From Ramicandelaber brevisporus (taxonomy: Eukaryota > Kickxellomycota > Ramicandelaberales > Ramicandelaberaceae), in the NCBI GenBank assembly GCA_025201865.1, contig MU602867.1, forward strand, positions 13,276 through 39,973: a stretch of 26,698 nucleotides of DNA. The letters are read 5' to 3'. Of the stretch, positions 17,742 through 26,698 are shown piece by piece (the stretch's first letter is position 1; every line of letters begins with the position of its first letter). Under the pieces are notes generated by a model. The model searched no databases, was not told the origin of the DNA, and saw only the letters and a list, made by a program, of their open reading frames with translations. A program made the translations under genes and the position numbers.

Positions 17742-20700
17742 ATGGCGACAAAGAAGGAGCAAGTTACCGCCACTCTCGACCAGGCGCGTTGCAAGAGCGA
17801 CACTGCAGCACTTCCAGATGCAGCACGTCGCTATTCCAAGTACAAGGGCGATCCCTCCGGCGAGGTACTGCGCCAGATTGCACTTGCTGAAGTCGACCTC
17901 AACGAGGCGTTGAAGAGCGTTGGCAGAGCAGACCCAGCTGGCGCATTCGACGACACCTTTACCATCAACATCGATGACGACAAAATTGTATCTTCGTTCA
18001 GCGTGTCGCACACATTGCCTGTTGTGGGCACGAATCCAGCTCATTGCAAGTTGTTTGACAATGTCCGCAAGGCGCTGCGTTCAGCCAACGATGCAAACGG
18101 CGCTGGCCCTGAAGAACACTACCAGCTGGCGGTGTTGCTGGCTCGCACTCACTTCCACGGCAACGATTTTGATGCAGCAGCAAGAGTGTTGTCACCGCTA
18201 ACCCCAACGCCACACTCGACCATCTCGCCTGCATACGGAGTCTGCATCTACTACATGCATGTGGCAATGTATGGAATAATACTGGAGCATTCTGGCCAGC
18301 ACTCAGCAGCTCTCGATTTGTATTTGGAGGCAGCTTCGTATGCCAACGGCCATCCACATGCACCGGAGCATAATGAGACTACAATGTGGCTGGAGGAAAT
18401 CATGTATCGCTTGCCATTTATTGCTCAATATGTACGCCAACTGCAGTTTGTAGAACAGTATCATTCAAGCGATGATGCCAATGAAGATGCCAATGACGAC
18501 GATGTTTTGTCAATGACTGATTTGTTCTCAGATGAGGAGTATACAAACGCAGTGTATTCAGCATTTAGACAATATGCAGATCTCTCATGCAACTGGCCAA
18601 GACGCTCATTTAGACTTGAACGAAGAGGCCATAACTTACGAGTGTTCATCAAGTACTTGTCTGGACTTCAGCATGCTGGATTGGCTCTGCCTGGACGTGA
18701 AGTATCATTTGCGTCCTTATCGAACAATGGATTCATTCCAAAGACATTCCGAGATGAAATGATTGATTTGCACTTGAGATGCGAAGAGCATTTGTCATCT
18801 TGCAAAGTTGGTCAGTTCCCACATTCCAACAGAGTCAATGATTTAATATTAGAGTTGGTGGATCAGACACTGTTGGATTGGCAGCTATTTGGAGCATCGC
18901 AAAGAGAGAGTGACGTTAGACGATTGATCGATATACTGTACAGAGCCACTCGACTAACTTTCCATTCCCCTCGCATTTTGCGTCATTTGGCACATGCACT
19001 GATGGCTGTTGGTGAATATTATGAAGCAGAATTAGTCATTAGATCATACACTGAATTGGCTAAAAAGCAACTGGAATTGCTGGAGAAGGAGCGCACTGCC
19101 AGAGCATCTGCCATCACAATGGACGACAATGGCTCTTCATCGAAAGAAGAGAATGCAGATGAACTCCCAAACATCACAGTGTCTGCATCTACCGAGCCAG
19201 TCGACATTAAGCGTGATTTAGAGCCAGTTGTGCTGATTATTGAGACACTTATCATTGCAGCCAGATTGGATTTACAGCATTTGAATAAGTCTCAACAGTG
19301 CGTGGATCATGCTGAGTTTGCATTGGAACTGTGTAATAAGTATAGCCAGTCAGAGATGCTGGATGCAGCTAGCATTAGAGAAGGACTCACTGTAACCCCG
19401 GCTCTCCATTCGCTCGCTTTGCAGTTCGTGGCAGCCGGATGTGGAGCCATTGCCATGAACACGTCCAACCCTGACACTCGCAAATTAAATCAAGCCAGAT
19501 CACTGGGATTGTTTGAGCAGGCTGCAGAGCTGAATCCAGGCAATGCTGAGCTGCATTATCAACATGCTCTTCAATTGGCAGAAGGTAGAGACACGATCCA
19601 GGCAATTGCAGCAATTAAGAAGGCAATTGGGATAGACAAGAGCCATCTTCCGTCATTCAACTTGCTTGCATTACTATTGACATCCCAGCAGGATCTACAA
19701 AGTGCATTGCGTACATGTGAGATTGGATTGCGCGAGTCTGCTTGGCACAGTGTTGATTTATCTCTGCAATCTCAAATTTCAGCTGACGCTGCCATTGGTG
19801 GATCAATTGCAAGCCGTCGTCAGTCTGTTGTTAACCATAATACTGCTACTTCTGCTAACATTGCTGTTGCTGGTAGTAGTGGGTCCAGCGATGATGGTGT
19901 TGGTGCTGGTGGCAAACGTAGTATCAGCAGTCGTCGCAGCACCATTAGTCACTATCCAGCAGAAACACCTGAGGGTGGATCAGTTGAGGAGGGCGAAGAG
20001 TATTTGGAGCTGAAAATAACTCAAGCTCGTATCCTGGAATTGATTCACGGTCCAGAAATTGCATTGAAGTTGCATAGTCCAATCTTTGCTTTATTTGCTC
20101 GCATTTATCCATCTATCACTCTCTCATCTGCTGCTGCCGCTGCTGCAGCAGCCGTTTCTGCACCCTCAACTGGTACCGCAGCGAATGCAGCTCAACAGAG
20201 TATGCAGCGTAGACAGACTCCCAGCAAAGGTTCAATTCTCGGCGGTATCGCTCGTCGTCATGACTCCGCATCATCAACTGGCACTCTTCTTCGCCGGAAG
20301 AGCATGGGCGATGCTGACCAGTATGCTCAGCTTGGTATTCAATCTCAGTCCCAACAGCAGCAGCAGCAGCAGCAACAGCACCAGCACCAGCAACAAAATG
20401 GATCACGCTCTGCTTCAGCCCAAGTTGTCGGTGATGTAAAGAATGGCAGTACTCCTTCATTTGCCGAGGCTCATGCCAACTATCCACCAGACTCACCAGC
20501 CAACAATGCAGCAGCAACAGATGGAGTTCTCGCAGCATCCGCAGCAATTTCATCTCCTCCCAGTGGCAATTTGCGTTTATCAAAATCTCGCAAATCACTG
20601 TTGGTTTCTTCAAAGCGCTCAGGAAACGATGCATCGTCGACTGACTCTGTTAATGGCACCCGTGCTTTAACCAATGTAAACTCACATCGACATGCAAGTG

Positions 20701-20765
20701 GAAATGGCCCAATGATGCACAGTGGATTTGCTGAATCAACTCTGATGGTTGGCTTCCCTTCATCT

Positions 20766-20799
<34 letters not shown>

Positions 20800-21380
20800 C
20801 ACCATCATCTCCACATGGCTCTGGCTCTGTCACTCCGTCTGCAGCTGCTGTCATCAATGGAACGTACGCCGGTCGTCCAGTTGCCACCAAGTCTCGCCAT
20901 CACATTGAGCGCGGTAGCACTGTGCTTGCTGGACTGTGGCTCACTTCTGCTGACGCGTTCCGCCGTCTTGGTAAGCATAACGATGCTCGGGATGCCATTG
21001 CTGAAGCCCAGAGATTCAGCCCCGAGTCTGTTGAAGCCTGGCATCAGCGCGGTCTCCTCGCCCTGGCGGCTGCCACCCCAGACTCTCATTCTGAGTCCAT
21101 TCGTCACTTTGAATCGGCCCTTGCCTTGGACTCGCAATATGTTACTTCCCAGGTGCAGCTGGCTCAAATCTACTTTGAGCAGAAACGCACTGCCATGGCC
21201 GATGGATTGCTTCAAGCCGTCGTCAAGTCTCGTGGATGGGATTTGGCCGAAGCATGGTACTTGATTGGAAGAATCGCAGTTGAAGCCGGCGAGGCTGACA
21301 AGGCCAAAGATGCCCTCATGTATGCACTCCAGCTTGAAGGCACCCGTCCAGTCCGTCCGTATCACATCCTGTCTCGTTAA
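17742..21380 (+). CDS. YPP1: Ypp1/TTC7-family TPR scaffold of the plasma-membrane PI4-kinase complex
   Basis: A 1212-residue protein begins at the ATG at 17742 (context GCCATGGCG, strong). The frame stays open for 79 codons upstream without an ATG, reading CT-rich leader. Tetratricopeptide repeats are visible around residues 590-670 (LNPGNAELHYQHALQLAEGR, HLPSFNLLALLLTSQQDLQSAL) and 1060-1205 (GLWLTSADAFRRLGKHNDAR, PESVEAWHQRGLLALA, LAEAWYLIGRIAVEAGEADKA). The last residues, LQLEGTRPVRPYHILSR, resemble the ELE...PVRPFSVIPR ending of TTC7 and Ypp1. Family members hold the type III PI 4-kinase Stt4/PI4KA with Efr3 at the plasma membrane. A disordered insert of about 360 residues (roughly 690-1050), with two polyQ runs, separates the TPR blocks and makes the protein longer than TTC7 (about 850 residues). 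Family assignment rests mainly on the C-terminus. Confidence 0.75.
20355..20394 (+). repeat. CAG/CAA tract encoding poly-Gln in the YPP1-like protein
   Basis: A run of CAG and CAA codons with interspersed CAC encodes Gln/His residues in the disordered insert. A second, purer run encoding about twelve Gln lies at about 20767-20799. Confidence 0.8.
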
Positions 21381-21603
21381 AATAAACAAGTTGAATGACA
21401 TTTCTCTCTTTTATTCTTTTGATTTGCATCACTATCTATTCAAACTATTCTCTCCCCTTTCATATCAGCTCCTTGCCTTTGTGTTTTTATTCATTCGTTC
21501 TAAATGTCTTTTGGAGTTGAGGAAGTATATGTTCTATTCAACAGAGTATGATATCTAATAGTCAAATGTAATGTAACGTGTGTGTAGGTTTGATGTCTTT
21601 TTT

Positions 21604-21762
21604 TTACATGGCAAGTGGACTGAGGATGCGAGCAATTGGTGGTCTTGGAGTCGTGTTAAAGTAGCCGATCGCAACGATCATAGGGATCCAGCCGTAGTGG
21701 ACAACCCGCTTGGCAACACCGGTGGCTGCCAGCACAAACTCCTTTGCGTCGTCGCTGTTCAT
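21604..21762 (-). CDS. TOM7: Mitochondrial import receptor subunit TOM7 (52 aa)
   Basis: A 52-residue protein on the minus strand, ATG at 21762 and stop at 21604. It reads MNSDDAKEF at the start, then VVHYGWIPMIVAIGYF (20-35), then TTPRPPIARILSPLA (37-51). The VHYGWIP block heading a single membrane helix, followed by a Pro-rich segment ending in LSPLA, is the hallmark of Tom7. In this family the protein spans the outer mitochondrial membrane and modulates assembly of the TOM translocase around Tom40. Length fits (yeast about 60 residues). No intron is needed. It converges on the YPP1-like gene with 223 bp between stops, and lies just downstream of, and in the same direction as, the SNAPC1-like gene. 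Confidence 0.92.
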   Translation of the reverse strand: MNSDDAKEFVLAATGVAKRVVHYGWIPMIVAIGYFNTTPRPPIARILSPLAM

Positions 21763-21951
21763 TCTGCGATTTACCTATTACTTTTTTGTTTCTTTTTGTT
21801 TATAATTTTTCGGTGGTGATTTTTCTTGCATTTGCTTTCTTTGTTTTTTTTTCTTCGGAATTCAACTTTATCTGCTCTCGATTTGTGAATGACATTGTAT
21901 CTGCTTTGGAATCATCATTGTATGCATGGAATTAAAAGTGTGTTTTAATAG

Positions 21952-23361
21952 TTACTGTTGTTGCTGATGTCGCTGGCTAGCTTCGTTCCTCTTCCTTGGT
22001 TTTCTTATCAGAGTAAAGTTGCCGTTCTCATCCCTGCTACTATCAAATGTGTCCAATCTCTGACTTCGATACGTCCCGAGAGCTTGCTGGATGTCGTCTG
22101 CTAGTGAATCATCATTTGTCTCTTCCTTGACTAACCCACCGCCAATACCCTGTACTTTCATACTAACAAGCCTCAACTGACCATTCTCATCAGCACCACT
22201 AGCAATACTTGAGGTCGGTTCGTCTGCAGACATAGCCTTGAATTGGACATTGTGAGTTCCAAGAATGTTATCGAAAATGTCACGAATCACTGCGGTGCGT
22301 TCAGCCGAGGCGGAATCATCTGTGCCATCGCCAATATTGCTAACCAGTTCACCACTCATTCCTCTCAGCTCGTCTTTCAACTGTGCATATCTCTGTGCAA
22401 CATTGTTTGCACTGCTCAAACTGTTTACAACTTCGTCGTGACTCTCTGCTGCTAGGTAATTGTACACTTTGCTCACTTTACTCTCTACAGTATAGCTTTT
22501 CAGCGGTGCTTTGTCACTGATTGCTGTTGCTGATTGTTTAACATCGACGATATTGCCACCTTGGTCAACTCTTAACAAGTGTTCTCTGGAATCTAGCCAT
22601 GCTGTCACCACAACCATATTTTGAGTCTCCATCGTGCGCAGAATAAGCAGTGCCTGTTGCATGCCTTTGGCAATCTTGCGACAATCCGCATCATTTGCAA
22701 TCCACTTTGCGGGTGATTCTGTGACATCCTCACTGCTGTCCGGACCAGCTGCAGTCAGTGCTTTAATCCATGCACTGAGGTATCGATCCAATTTGAGATG
22801 CAACTGTGCTCTGTCGAGATCAATCGGAATGCGCACTTTATGCATAGTCTTCGGAGTGCATTGATACAGCATGTAAAGCATGTAAACAGACGCCACCACC
22901 TGTGTCGCCTGCACACCATTCATCAATCCTTTGTCATCATCCCGCGTTTGCCGTAGGTTTATCCGAGTAGTGTCATCGTCAAAGCTGCTGGACAGTTGAA
23001 TAACAGCGCGATACATTGCCTCCATCAATGGATTCCACCCTAGCTTGGAACTTGTCACATAATAAATCAACGACAGCTCTCGCCTTCTCCAGATGTCAAT
23101 GAACGAGTCCAAATCCAATACAGGCAGCAGGAACTCGAGTCGATATGCTCGTGTCAATGGAATGCGCGGTCGCGTTGATGTGTACTCGCTCAATGCTGCG
23201 CCGAGGTCGTTTGAAAGTGCCGAGATCCGCGTGCCTGTTCGGCCCAAGATGACAATATCAAATGGCTCATGTCTATTCGGCACCGATGTTGCCGCCGTTG
23301 CAGTTGCGGCTGTTGCGGCTGTTGCTGCTGTTGTTGTGATAGGCTGTGACGGCGCTTGCAT
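21952..23361 (-). CDS. SNAPC1/SNAP43-like snRNA-activating complex subunit
   Basis: This 469-residue protein begins with an Ala/Thr-rich stretch (residues 9-26, simple repeat). The following 50-200 region matches the SNAPC1 domain plan. FIDIWRRRELSLIYYV (87-102) corresponds to the xFxxIWxxxxFSxIY segment of SNAP43. After a helix (MEAMYRAVIQLSS, 113-125) and a polar loop comes VVASVYMLYMLYQCTP (155-170) and KVRIPIDLDRAQL (175-187), equivalent to the LYLLYxLYxTQ...KIRV motif. The remaining 270 residues are helical and acidic, with a basic, Gln-ending tail (RKPRKRNEASQRHQQQQ). SNAPC1 belongs to the nuclear complex that binds the proximal sequence element of snRNA genes for RNA polymerases II and III. 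The assignment is by motif resemblance and needs profile confirmation. It is divergent from the PGI gene, 441 bp between ATGs. Confidence 0.65.
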   Translation of the reverse strand: MQAPSQPITTTAATAATAATATAATSVPNRHEPFDIVILGRTGTRISALSNDLGAALSEYTSTRPRIPLTRAYRLEFLLPVLDLDSFIDIWRRRELSLIYYVTSSKLGWNPLMEAMYRAVIQLSSSFDDDTTRINLRQTRDDDKGLMNGVQATQVVASVYMLYMLYQCTPKTMHKVRIPIDLDRAQLHLKLDRYLSAWIKALTAAGPDSSEDVTESPAKWIANDADCRKIAKGMQQALLILRTMETQNMVVVTAWLDSREHLLRVDQGGNIVDVKQSATAISDKAPLKSYTVESKVSKVYNYLAAESHDEVVNSLSSANNVAQRYAQLKDELRGMSGELVSNIGDGTDDSASAERTAVIRDIFDNILGTHNVQFKAMSADEPTSSIASGADENGQLRLVSMKVQGIGGGLVKEETNDDSLADDIQQALGTYRSQRLDTFDSSRDENGNFTLIRKPRKRNEASQRHQQQQ

Positions 23362-23802
23362 CCTGTTTCGAGATCGAGAAGATCTGCCGAGCTGTATTTG
23401 TCAGTCAGTCAGTCAGTCAGTTGGTGTTTTGAAATCAGAAGGGAGTCGGCTCCGTTTCGAACAAGAGCACTGTGTGGTCGTTCCATTACGCATCAACCTC
23501 GGCGTGACATCGGCCGATTCTCGCGTCGTCTCGACAATGCAGTGGGTGACCGGAGCCAATCCTTCCACTCCCTTCCCCCTTTTGCCTGACATCGATGATA
23601 TAAAAGAGGGACTCGTATCATGCCACTTGCGACGACTCTTATCAGGCTTCCGCTGCTTGACATATATACACACGCATTCAAACACACACACACACACACG
23701 TCACGCAACCTCGCTACGCACACGAACACCAACCTTTTCTTTACTCTTTTTTCTTTCTTCTTTTCTTTCTTGCAACACGCGAACCTATTACTCTCGACGC
23801 AA
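23362..23802. promoter_or_regulatory. Divergent promoter region of SNAPC1-like gene and PGI
   Basis: A TATAAAAG box at 23599-23606 faces PGI, about 200 bp before its ATG. A TCAG x5 array (23401-23420) lies near the SNAPC1-like start. A CA run (about 23683-23698) and a T-rich pyrimidine tract (about 23736-23771) form the PGI leader. An ATG at 23620 is in frame with PGI, but lies only 14 bp past the TATA box, so it should be upstream of the transcript start. Confidence 0.6.
23599..23606 (+). promoter_or_regulatory. TATA box of the PGI gene
   Basis: A perfect TATAAAAG. Initiation about 30 bp downstream (near 23630-23640) would exclude the in-frame ATG at 23620, which supports 23803 as the PGI start. 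Confidence 0.6.
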
Positions 23803-25587
23803 ATGACTCTCGCTTCTGAGCTGCCCGCGTGGTCCTCCCTCCAGGCTCACTACGACGCCGAGGGCAAGGCTTTCGACCTTCGCGAAGCCTTCGAGGCTGA
23901 CTCATCTCGCTTTGCTCGTCTTTCTCGCACAGTCGAGCTCTCTGCTGGCTCTGACGCGAACACCAAGGCCAAGTTCCTGGTTGACCTTTCCAAGAACCTC
24001 GTGGACGACGCTTCGCTTGCGCTGCTGCTTCAGTTGGCAAGAGAGGCTGGCGTTCCTGGTATGCGTGAGCGCATGTTTACCGGTGATAAAATCAACTTCA
24101 CCGAAGGCCGCGCCGTCTTGCATGTGGCATTGCGCAACCTGCTGCCTCGTCAGGATGGCAGCTCGAAGCCGGTGAGCGCCGGTCCGATCGTTGTAGACGG
24201 CGAGGATGTCATGCCTGGCGTGGTTGATGTTTTGGACCACATGCGCCGCTTCTCGGACGAGGTCCGTTCGGGCAAATGGACTGGATACACGGGCAAGCGC
24301 ATCACGTCGGTTGTGAACATCGGCATCGGTGGCTCTGATCTTGGCCCAGTCATGGTTGTTGAGGCGCTCAAGCACTTTGCTCACCCAGAGATTGACTCGC
24401 ACTTTGTGTCCAATGTGGACGGCACTCACATTGCCGAGGTTCTCAAGCAGTGCAATCCAGAGACGACGCTGTTCATCGTGGCTAGCAAGACATTTACCAC
24501 CCAAGAAACATTGCTGAATGCTCACTCGGCCCGCGACTGGTTCCTCAAGGCATATGGCGCCAAAGAGGAGCATATTGCCAAGCACTTTGTGGCGCTGTCC
24601 ACAAACACAGCGGCGGTTACAGCGTTTGGCATCCACCCCGACAACATGTTTGCCTTTTGGGACTGGGTTGGCGGTCGCTACTCGCTGTGGTCCGCCATTG
24701 GTCTGTCAATTGCCATCTCAGTCGGCTTTGACCGCTTCTACGAGCTGCTGCTTGGTGCCCATGCCATGGATGACCATTTCCGCACTGAGGAGCTGAGCAA
24801 CAATCTGCCGGTTCTCTTGGCCGTCATTGGCGTTTGGTACAACAACTTCTTTGGCGCACAGAGCCAGGCTCTTTTGCCGTATGACCAGTATCTTCACCGC
24901 TTCTCAGCCTACTTCCAGCAAGGCGATATGGAGTCAAACGGCAAGTACGTGGCTCGTGATGGCAGTACCGTTCCTTACTCCACCGGACCAATCATCTGGG
25001 GCGAGCCTGGCACAAACGGTCAGCATGCCTTCTACCAGCTGCTCCACCAGGGCACCAAGCTTGTCCCAATGGACTTCCTCGCGGCCACTCATTCGCTGAA
25101 CGCTGATTCTGTTAACCCCGAGCATCATCGCGCTCTGCTGTCCAACTTCTTTGCTCAGACCGAGGCCCTGATGCTCGGCAAGTCTACTGACCAGGCTCGT
25201 GCTGAGCTGATTGCCGAACTCGCTGCCAAGCACAAAGTTGCTGCCAATGTCGCCGCTTCCAAGTTCGCTGACGATATCGAGAAGATTGCCAAGCACAAGA
25301 CTTTCACCGGAAACCGCCCGAGCACTTCCATCCTGGTGTCACCGGTGCTGACGTCGCCATTTGCGCTCGGTGCCTTGATTGCATTGTACGAGCACAAGAT
25401 CTTCGTGCAAGGCATCATCTGGGACATCAACTCGTATGACCAGTGGGGTGTCGAACTGGGCAAGCAGCTTGCCAAGAAGATTCTGCCTGAACTTACTCAA
25501 GACAATGCCAAGGCGGGCGGTGTGTCATCTCACGATAGCTCGACAAATGGTCTCATCAACTTTTACTTGGCTGAAACTCATCATTAA
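23803..25587 (+). CDS. PGI1: Glucose-6-phosphate isomerase
   Basis: This enzyme interconverts glucose 6-phosphate and fructose 6-phosphate in cytosolic glycolysis and gluconeogenesis. The ATG at 23803 gives 594 residues and aligns with the usual N-terminus ([11 protein letters not shown]). Motifs are intact: [11 protein letters not shown] (from 172), the phosphate-binding SKTFTTQET (from about 228), family signature [12 protein letters not shown] (about 289-300), GDMESNGK with catalytic Glu377, [10 protein letters not shown] with catalytic His408, and DQWGVELGK with Lys554. It is about 35-40 residues longer than yeast or human enzymes, partly in the C-terminal tail ([17 protein letters not shown]). 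The frame is open for 61 codons upstream, but that part encodes leader sequence (Thr-His repeats, Phe run) and follows the TATA box too closely. Codon choice is more C-ending than in the RhoGEF, as expected for high expression. Confidence 0.97.
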   Translation: MTLASELPAWSSLQAHYDAEGKAFDLREAFEADSSRFARLSRTVELSAGSDANTKAKFLVDLSKNLVDDASLALLLQLAREAGVPGMRERMFTGDKINFTEGRAVLHVALRNLLPRQDGSSKPVSAGPIVVDGEDVMPGVVDVLDHMRRFSDEVRSGKWTGYTGKRITSVVNIGIGGSDLGPVMVVEALKHFAHPEIDSHFVSNVDGTHIAEVLKQCNPETTLFIVASKTFTTQETLLNAHSARDWFLKAYGAKEEHIAKHFVALSTNTAAVTAFGIHPDNMFAFWDWVGGRYSLWSAIGLSIAISVGFDRFYELLLGAHAMDDHFRTEELSNNLPVLLAVIGVWYNNFFGAQSQALLPYDQYLHRFSAYFQQGDMESNGKYVARDGSTVPYSTGPIIWGEPGTNGQHAFYQLLHQGTKLVPMDFLAATHSLNADSVNPEHHRALLSNFFAQTEALMLGKSTDQARAELIAELAAKHKVAANVAASKFADDIEKIAKHKTFTGNRPSTSILVSPVLTSPFALGALIALYEHKIFVQGIIWDINSYDQWGVELGKQLAKKILPELTQDNAKAGGVSSHDSSTNGLINFYLAETHH

Positions 25588-25709
25588 ACTAGGATTCTCT
25601 TTTATGTTTGTAGAATTGAACAAGTTGAACACATTTATCACATACATTTGAGGAGCTAGTGGAGGCAAATGGATGATTAAGTTGAATGATAGTTCATTAA
25701 GTGCACTGT

Positions 25710-26432
25710 TTAATTCTTAGCTTGTAAACGGAAAGCGGGTGGAGTGAACTGGCCAGGCCAATTTACCTCTAACTGCTCAGCAGTGCGCTTTTGGACATCT
25801 GCATAGTATTCTTGCAGTCTCGGCTCCGCCAATGTGTTCTCGACAACCTTGTTGAACAGTGGGGCAGCCTCTTCGCTGACAAGCTCAGCAAGACCCTCAC
25901 GTTCGGCAAGCAGCTTTAATTGAGTCGCAAACAAGTCGGCAATAGTGATGCGGTCGCCGACGTAGTGGCCATTGCCGCCATTCTTGGCCAGAATCGGCTC
26001 GTGATAACGGAAGAGAGTATCAAGCGCCTTCTTGACGGCCTCGGCACGCATTGGTTTGCCTTCTGCCGGGGTCCAGTAGTGCGCATACAATGTGCTCACT
26101 ACAGGGTCAATCTGCATACGGATGGCATCGATGTGTGCCTGCTCGACAGCATTGTCACCGTGATGGCCAATCATGTTGGCAATGTACCTCTCGATGGCCG
26201 ATGATTCGGTTAATTCTGCAAAGATCTCATTCGTGTCAGCGTCTCGGATAGTCAGGACTGGGACAAGACCATGCGGGAAGTTGTTCTTATACTTGCCCCA
26301 CTCCAGCAAGCCGTATTCCGAAACTGTGAATGGAATGTTGCCAAGGCTGAGCAGTCCGCGGATGGTCTCAGGACGAGCAACCATTTGTTTAAAGTAGTGA
26401 AGTTCGTAAGTGTGCTTGTGAGCGGATGACAT
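25710..26432 (-). CDS. Glutathione S-transferase family protein
   Basis: The 240-residue product has an N-terminal thioredoxin-like domain: TYELHYFKQMVARPETIRGLL (8-28) follows the sigma/alpha-class pattern with a possible catalytic Tyr9, then HGLVPVLTI with the cis-Pro at 59, and ELTESSAIERYIA (73-85), where ESxAI forms the glutathione-binding turn. The C-terminal all-helical domain has the N-capping box DRITIADLFATQL (160-172). It would act in the cytosol as a dimer conjugating glutathione or handling peroxides. The substrate and exact class cannot be read from sequence. Length is typical to slightly long (200-225 usual). It converges with PGI, 122 bp between stops, and has its own TATA box upstream. 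Confidence 0.85.
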   Translation of the reverse strand: MSSAHKHTYELHYFKQMVARPETIRGLLSLGNIPFTVSEYGLLEWGKYKNNFPHGLVPVLTIRDADTNEIFAELTESSAIERYIANMIGHHGDNAVEQAHIDAIRMQIDPVVSTLYAHYWTPAEGKPMRAEAVKKALDTLFRYHEPILAKNGGNGHYVGDRITIADLFATQLKLLAEREGLAELVSEEAAPLFNKVVENTLAEPRLQEYYADVQKRTAEQLEVNWPGQFTPPAFRLQAKN

Positions 26433-26540
26433 TTATGAGGATGGTGGGGGAGACTTTCTTTTTCTTTCCGTATACTCTGAGAAACTGCTGACTAGTGAAC
26501 AAAGACAGATTCATACCTCTGCTGACAGTAAACAGGGCCT

Positions 26541-26551
26541 CTTTTTATATA
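26541..26551 (-). promoter_or_regulatory. TATA box of the GST gene
   Basis: On the minus strand this reads TATATAAAAAG, about 110 bp before the ATG at 26432. That leaves a leader of about 80 nt rich in A/G and T. Confidence 0.55.
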
Positions 26552-26698
26552 TGAATACCGCAGCTATCATGATGGCGGAGCCGCTCATTGTCCCAGTGCT
26601 GCGGGCAAAGTCTGTAGAACGAATCATTTAACATTAGGTGAGGTAAGGATGCCAAGGATATTGTTCTGGCATTCACCACACGAGCCAATCCCAAGCAT
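26552..26698. other. Right-edge region with no assignable gene
   Basis: No supported feature. A short minus-strand open frame enters from the right edge and stops near 26627. It contains CGECQNNILGIL but is too short to identify; it could be the end of a gene beyond the window or chance. Confidence 0.4.

Noticed and set aside
23620-23802. 61-codon N-terminal extension of PGI, possible targeting peptide
   Set aside because: The ATG at 23620 is only 14 bp beyond the TATA box, and the peptide reflects CA-repeat and T-rich leader rather than a conserved sequence.
26627-26698. Minus-strand open frame entering from the right edge
   Set aside because: Only about 24 codons are visible with no recognisable motif; it cannot be told from chance.

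Overview
The window reads as nuclear DNA of a gene-dense, intron-poor eukaryote, most likely a fungus and plausibly an early-diverging one. The reasons are: two short secreted proteins with fungal-style Ala/Val-rich signal peptides; fungal-type promoters (TATAAAA boxes followed by CT-rich leaders); short intergenic spaces; spliceosomal introns; and a Ypp1/TTC7 scaffold beside a SNAPC1-like protein, the latter not expected in budding yeast. This placement is inference from a few genes. Composition looks even across the window and I see no transposon, virus, CRISPR array, tRNA or rRNA gene.

Layout, left to right: an upstream region with three CCAAT boxes (1-700); a secreted CAP-superfamily protein (+, 938-1444); a giant LRR-RhoGEF(DH)-PH protein (-, 1728-9425) in one uninterrupted frame rich in Q, S, H and A tracts; a doubtful broken or spliced small locus (-, about 10289-10809); an 88-residue secreted 8-cysteine protein (-, 11119-11385); an F-box protein (+, 12150-13559); a rhomboid-fold membrane pseudoprotease of Derlin/UBAC2/Dsc2 type (-, 13680-14651); ribosomal protein uL30/RPL7 in three exons (-, 14920-16965), whose second intron holds a C/D-box snoRNA; a Ypp1/TTC7 TPR scaffold (+, 17742-21380); a 52-residue TOM7 (-, 21604-21762); a SNAPC1/SNAP43-like protein (-, 21952-23361); glucose-6-phosphate isomerase (+, 23803-25587); and a glutathione S-transferase (-, 25710-26432).

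The genes are not an operon or a biosynthetic cluster; most are housekeeping. Neighbouring pairs are convergent (CAP/RhoGEF, F-box/rhomboid, YPP1/TOM7, PGI/GST) or divergent with a shared promoter region (Cys-rich/F-box, RPL7/YPP1, SNAPC1/PGI). The observation most worth following is the snoRNA in RPL7 intron 2. Its guide has a 13-nt match to the large-subunit rRNA segment CCCGAAAGATGGT. In budding yeast the guides for that same segment (snR39, snR59) also sit in RPL7 introns, but here the box-D spacing points at the neighbouring nucleotide (the yeast snR39b site). No previously undescribed multi-gene system could be supported.
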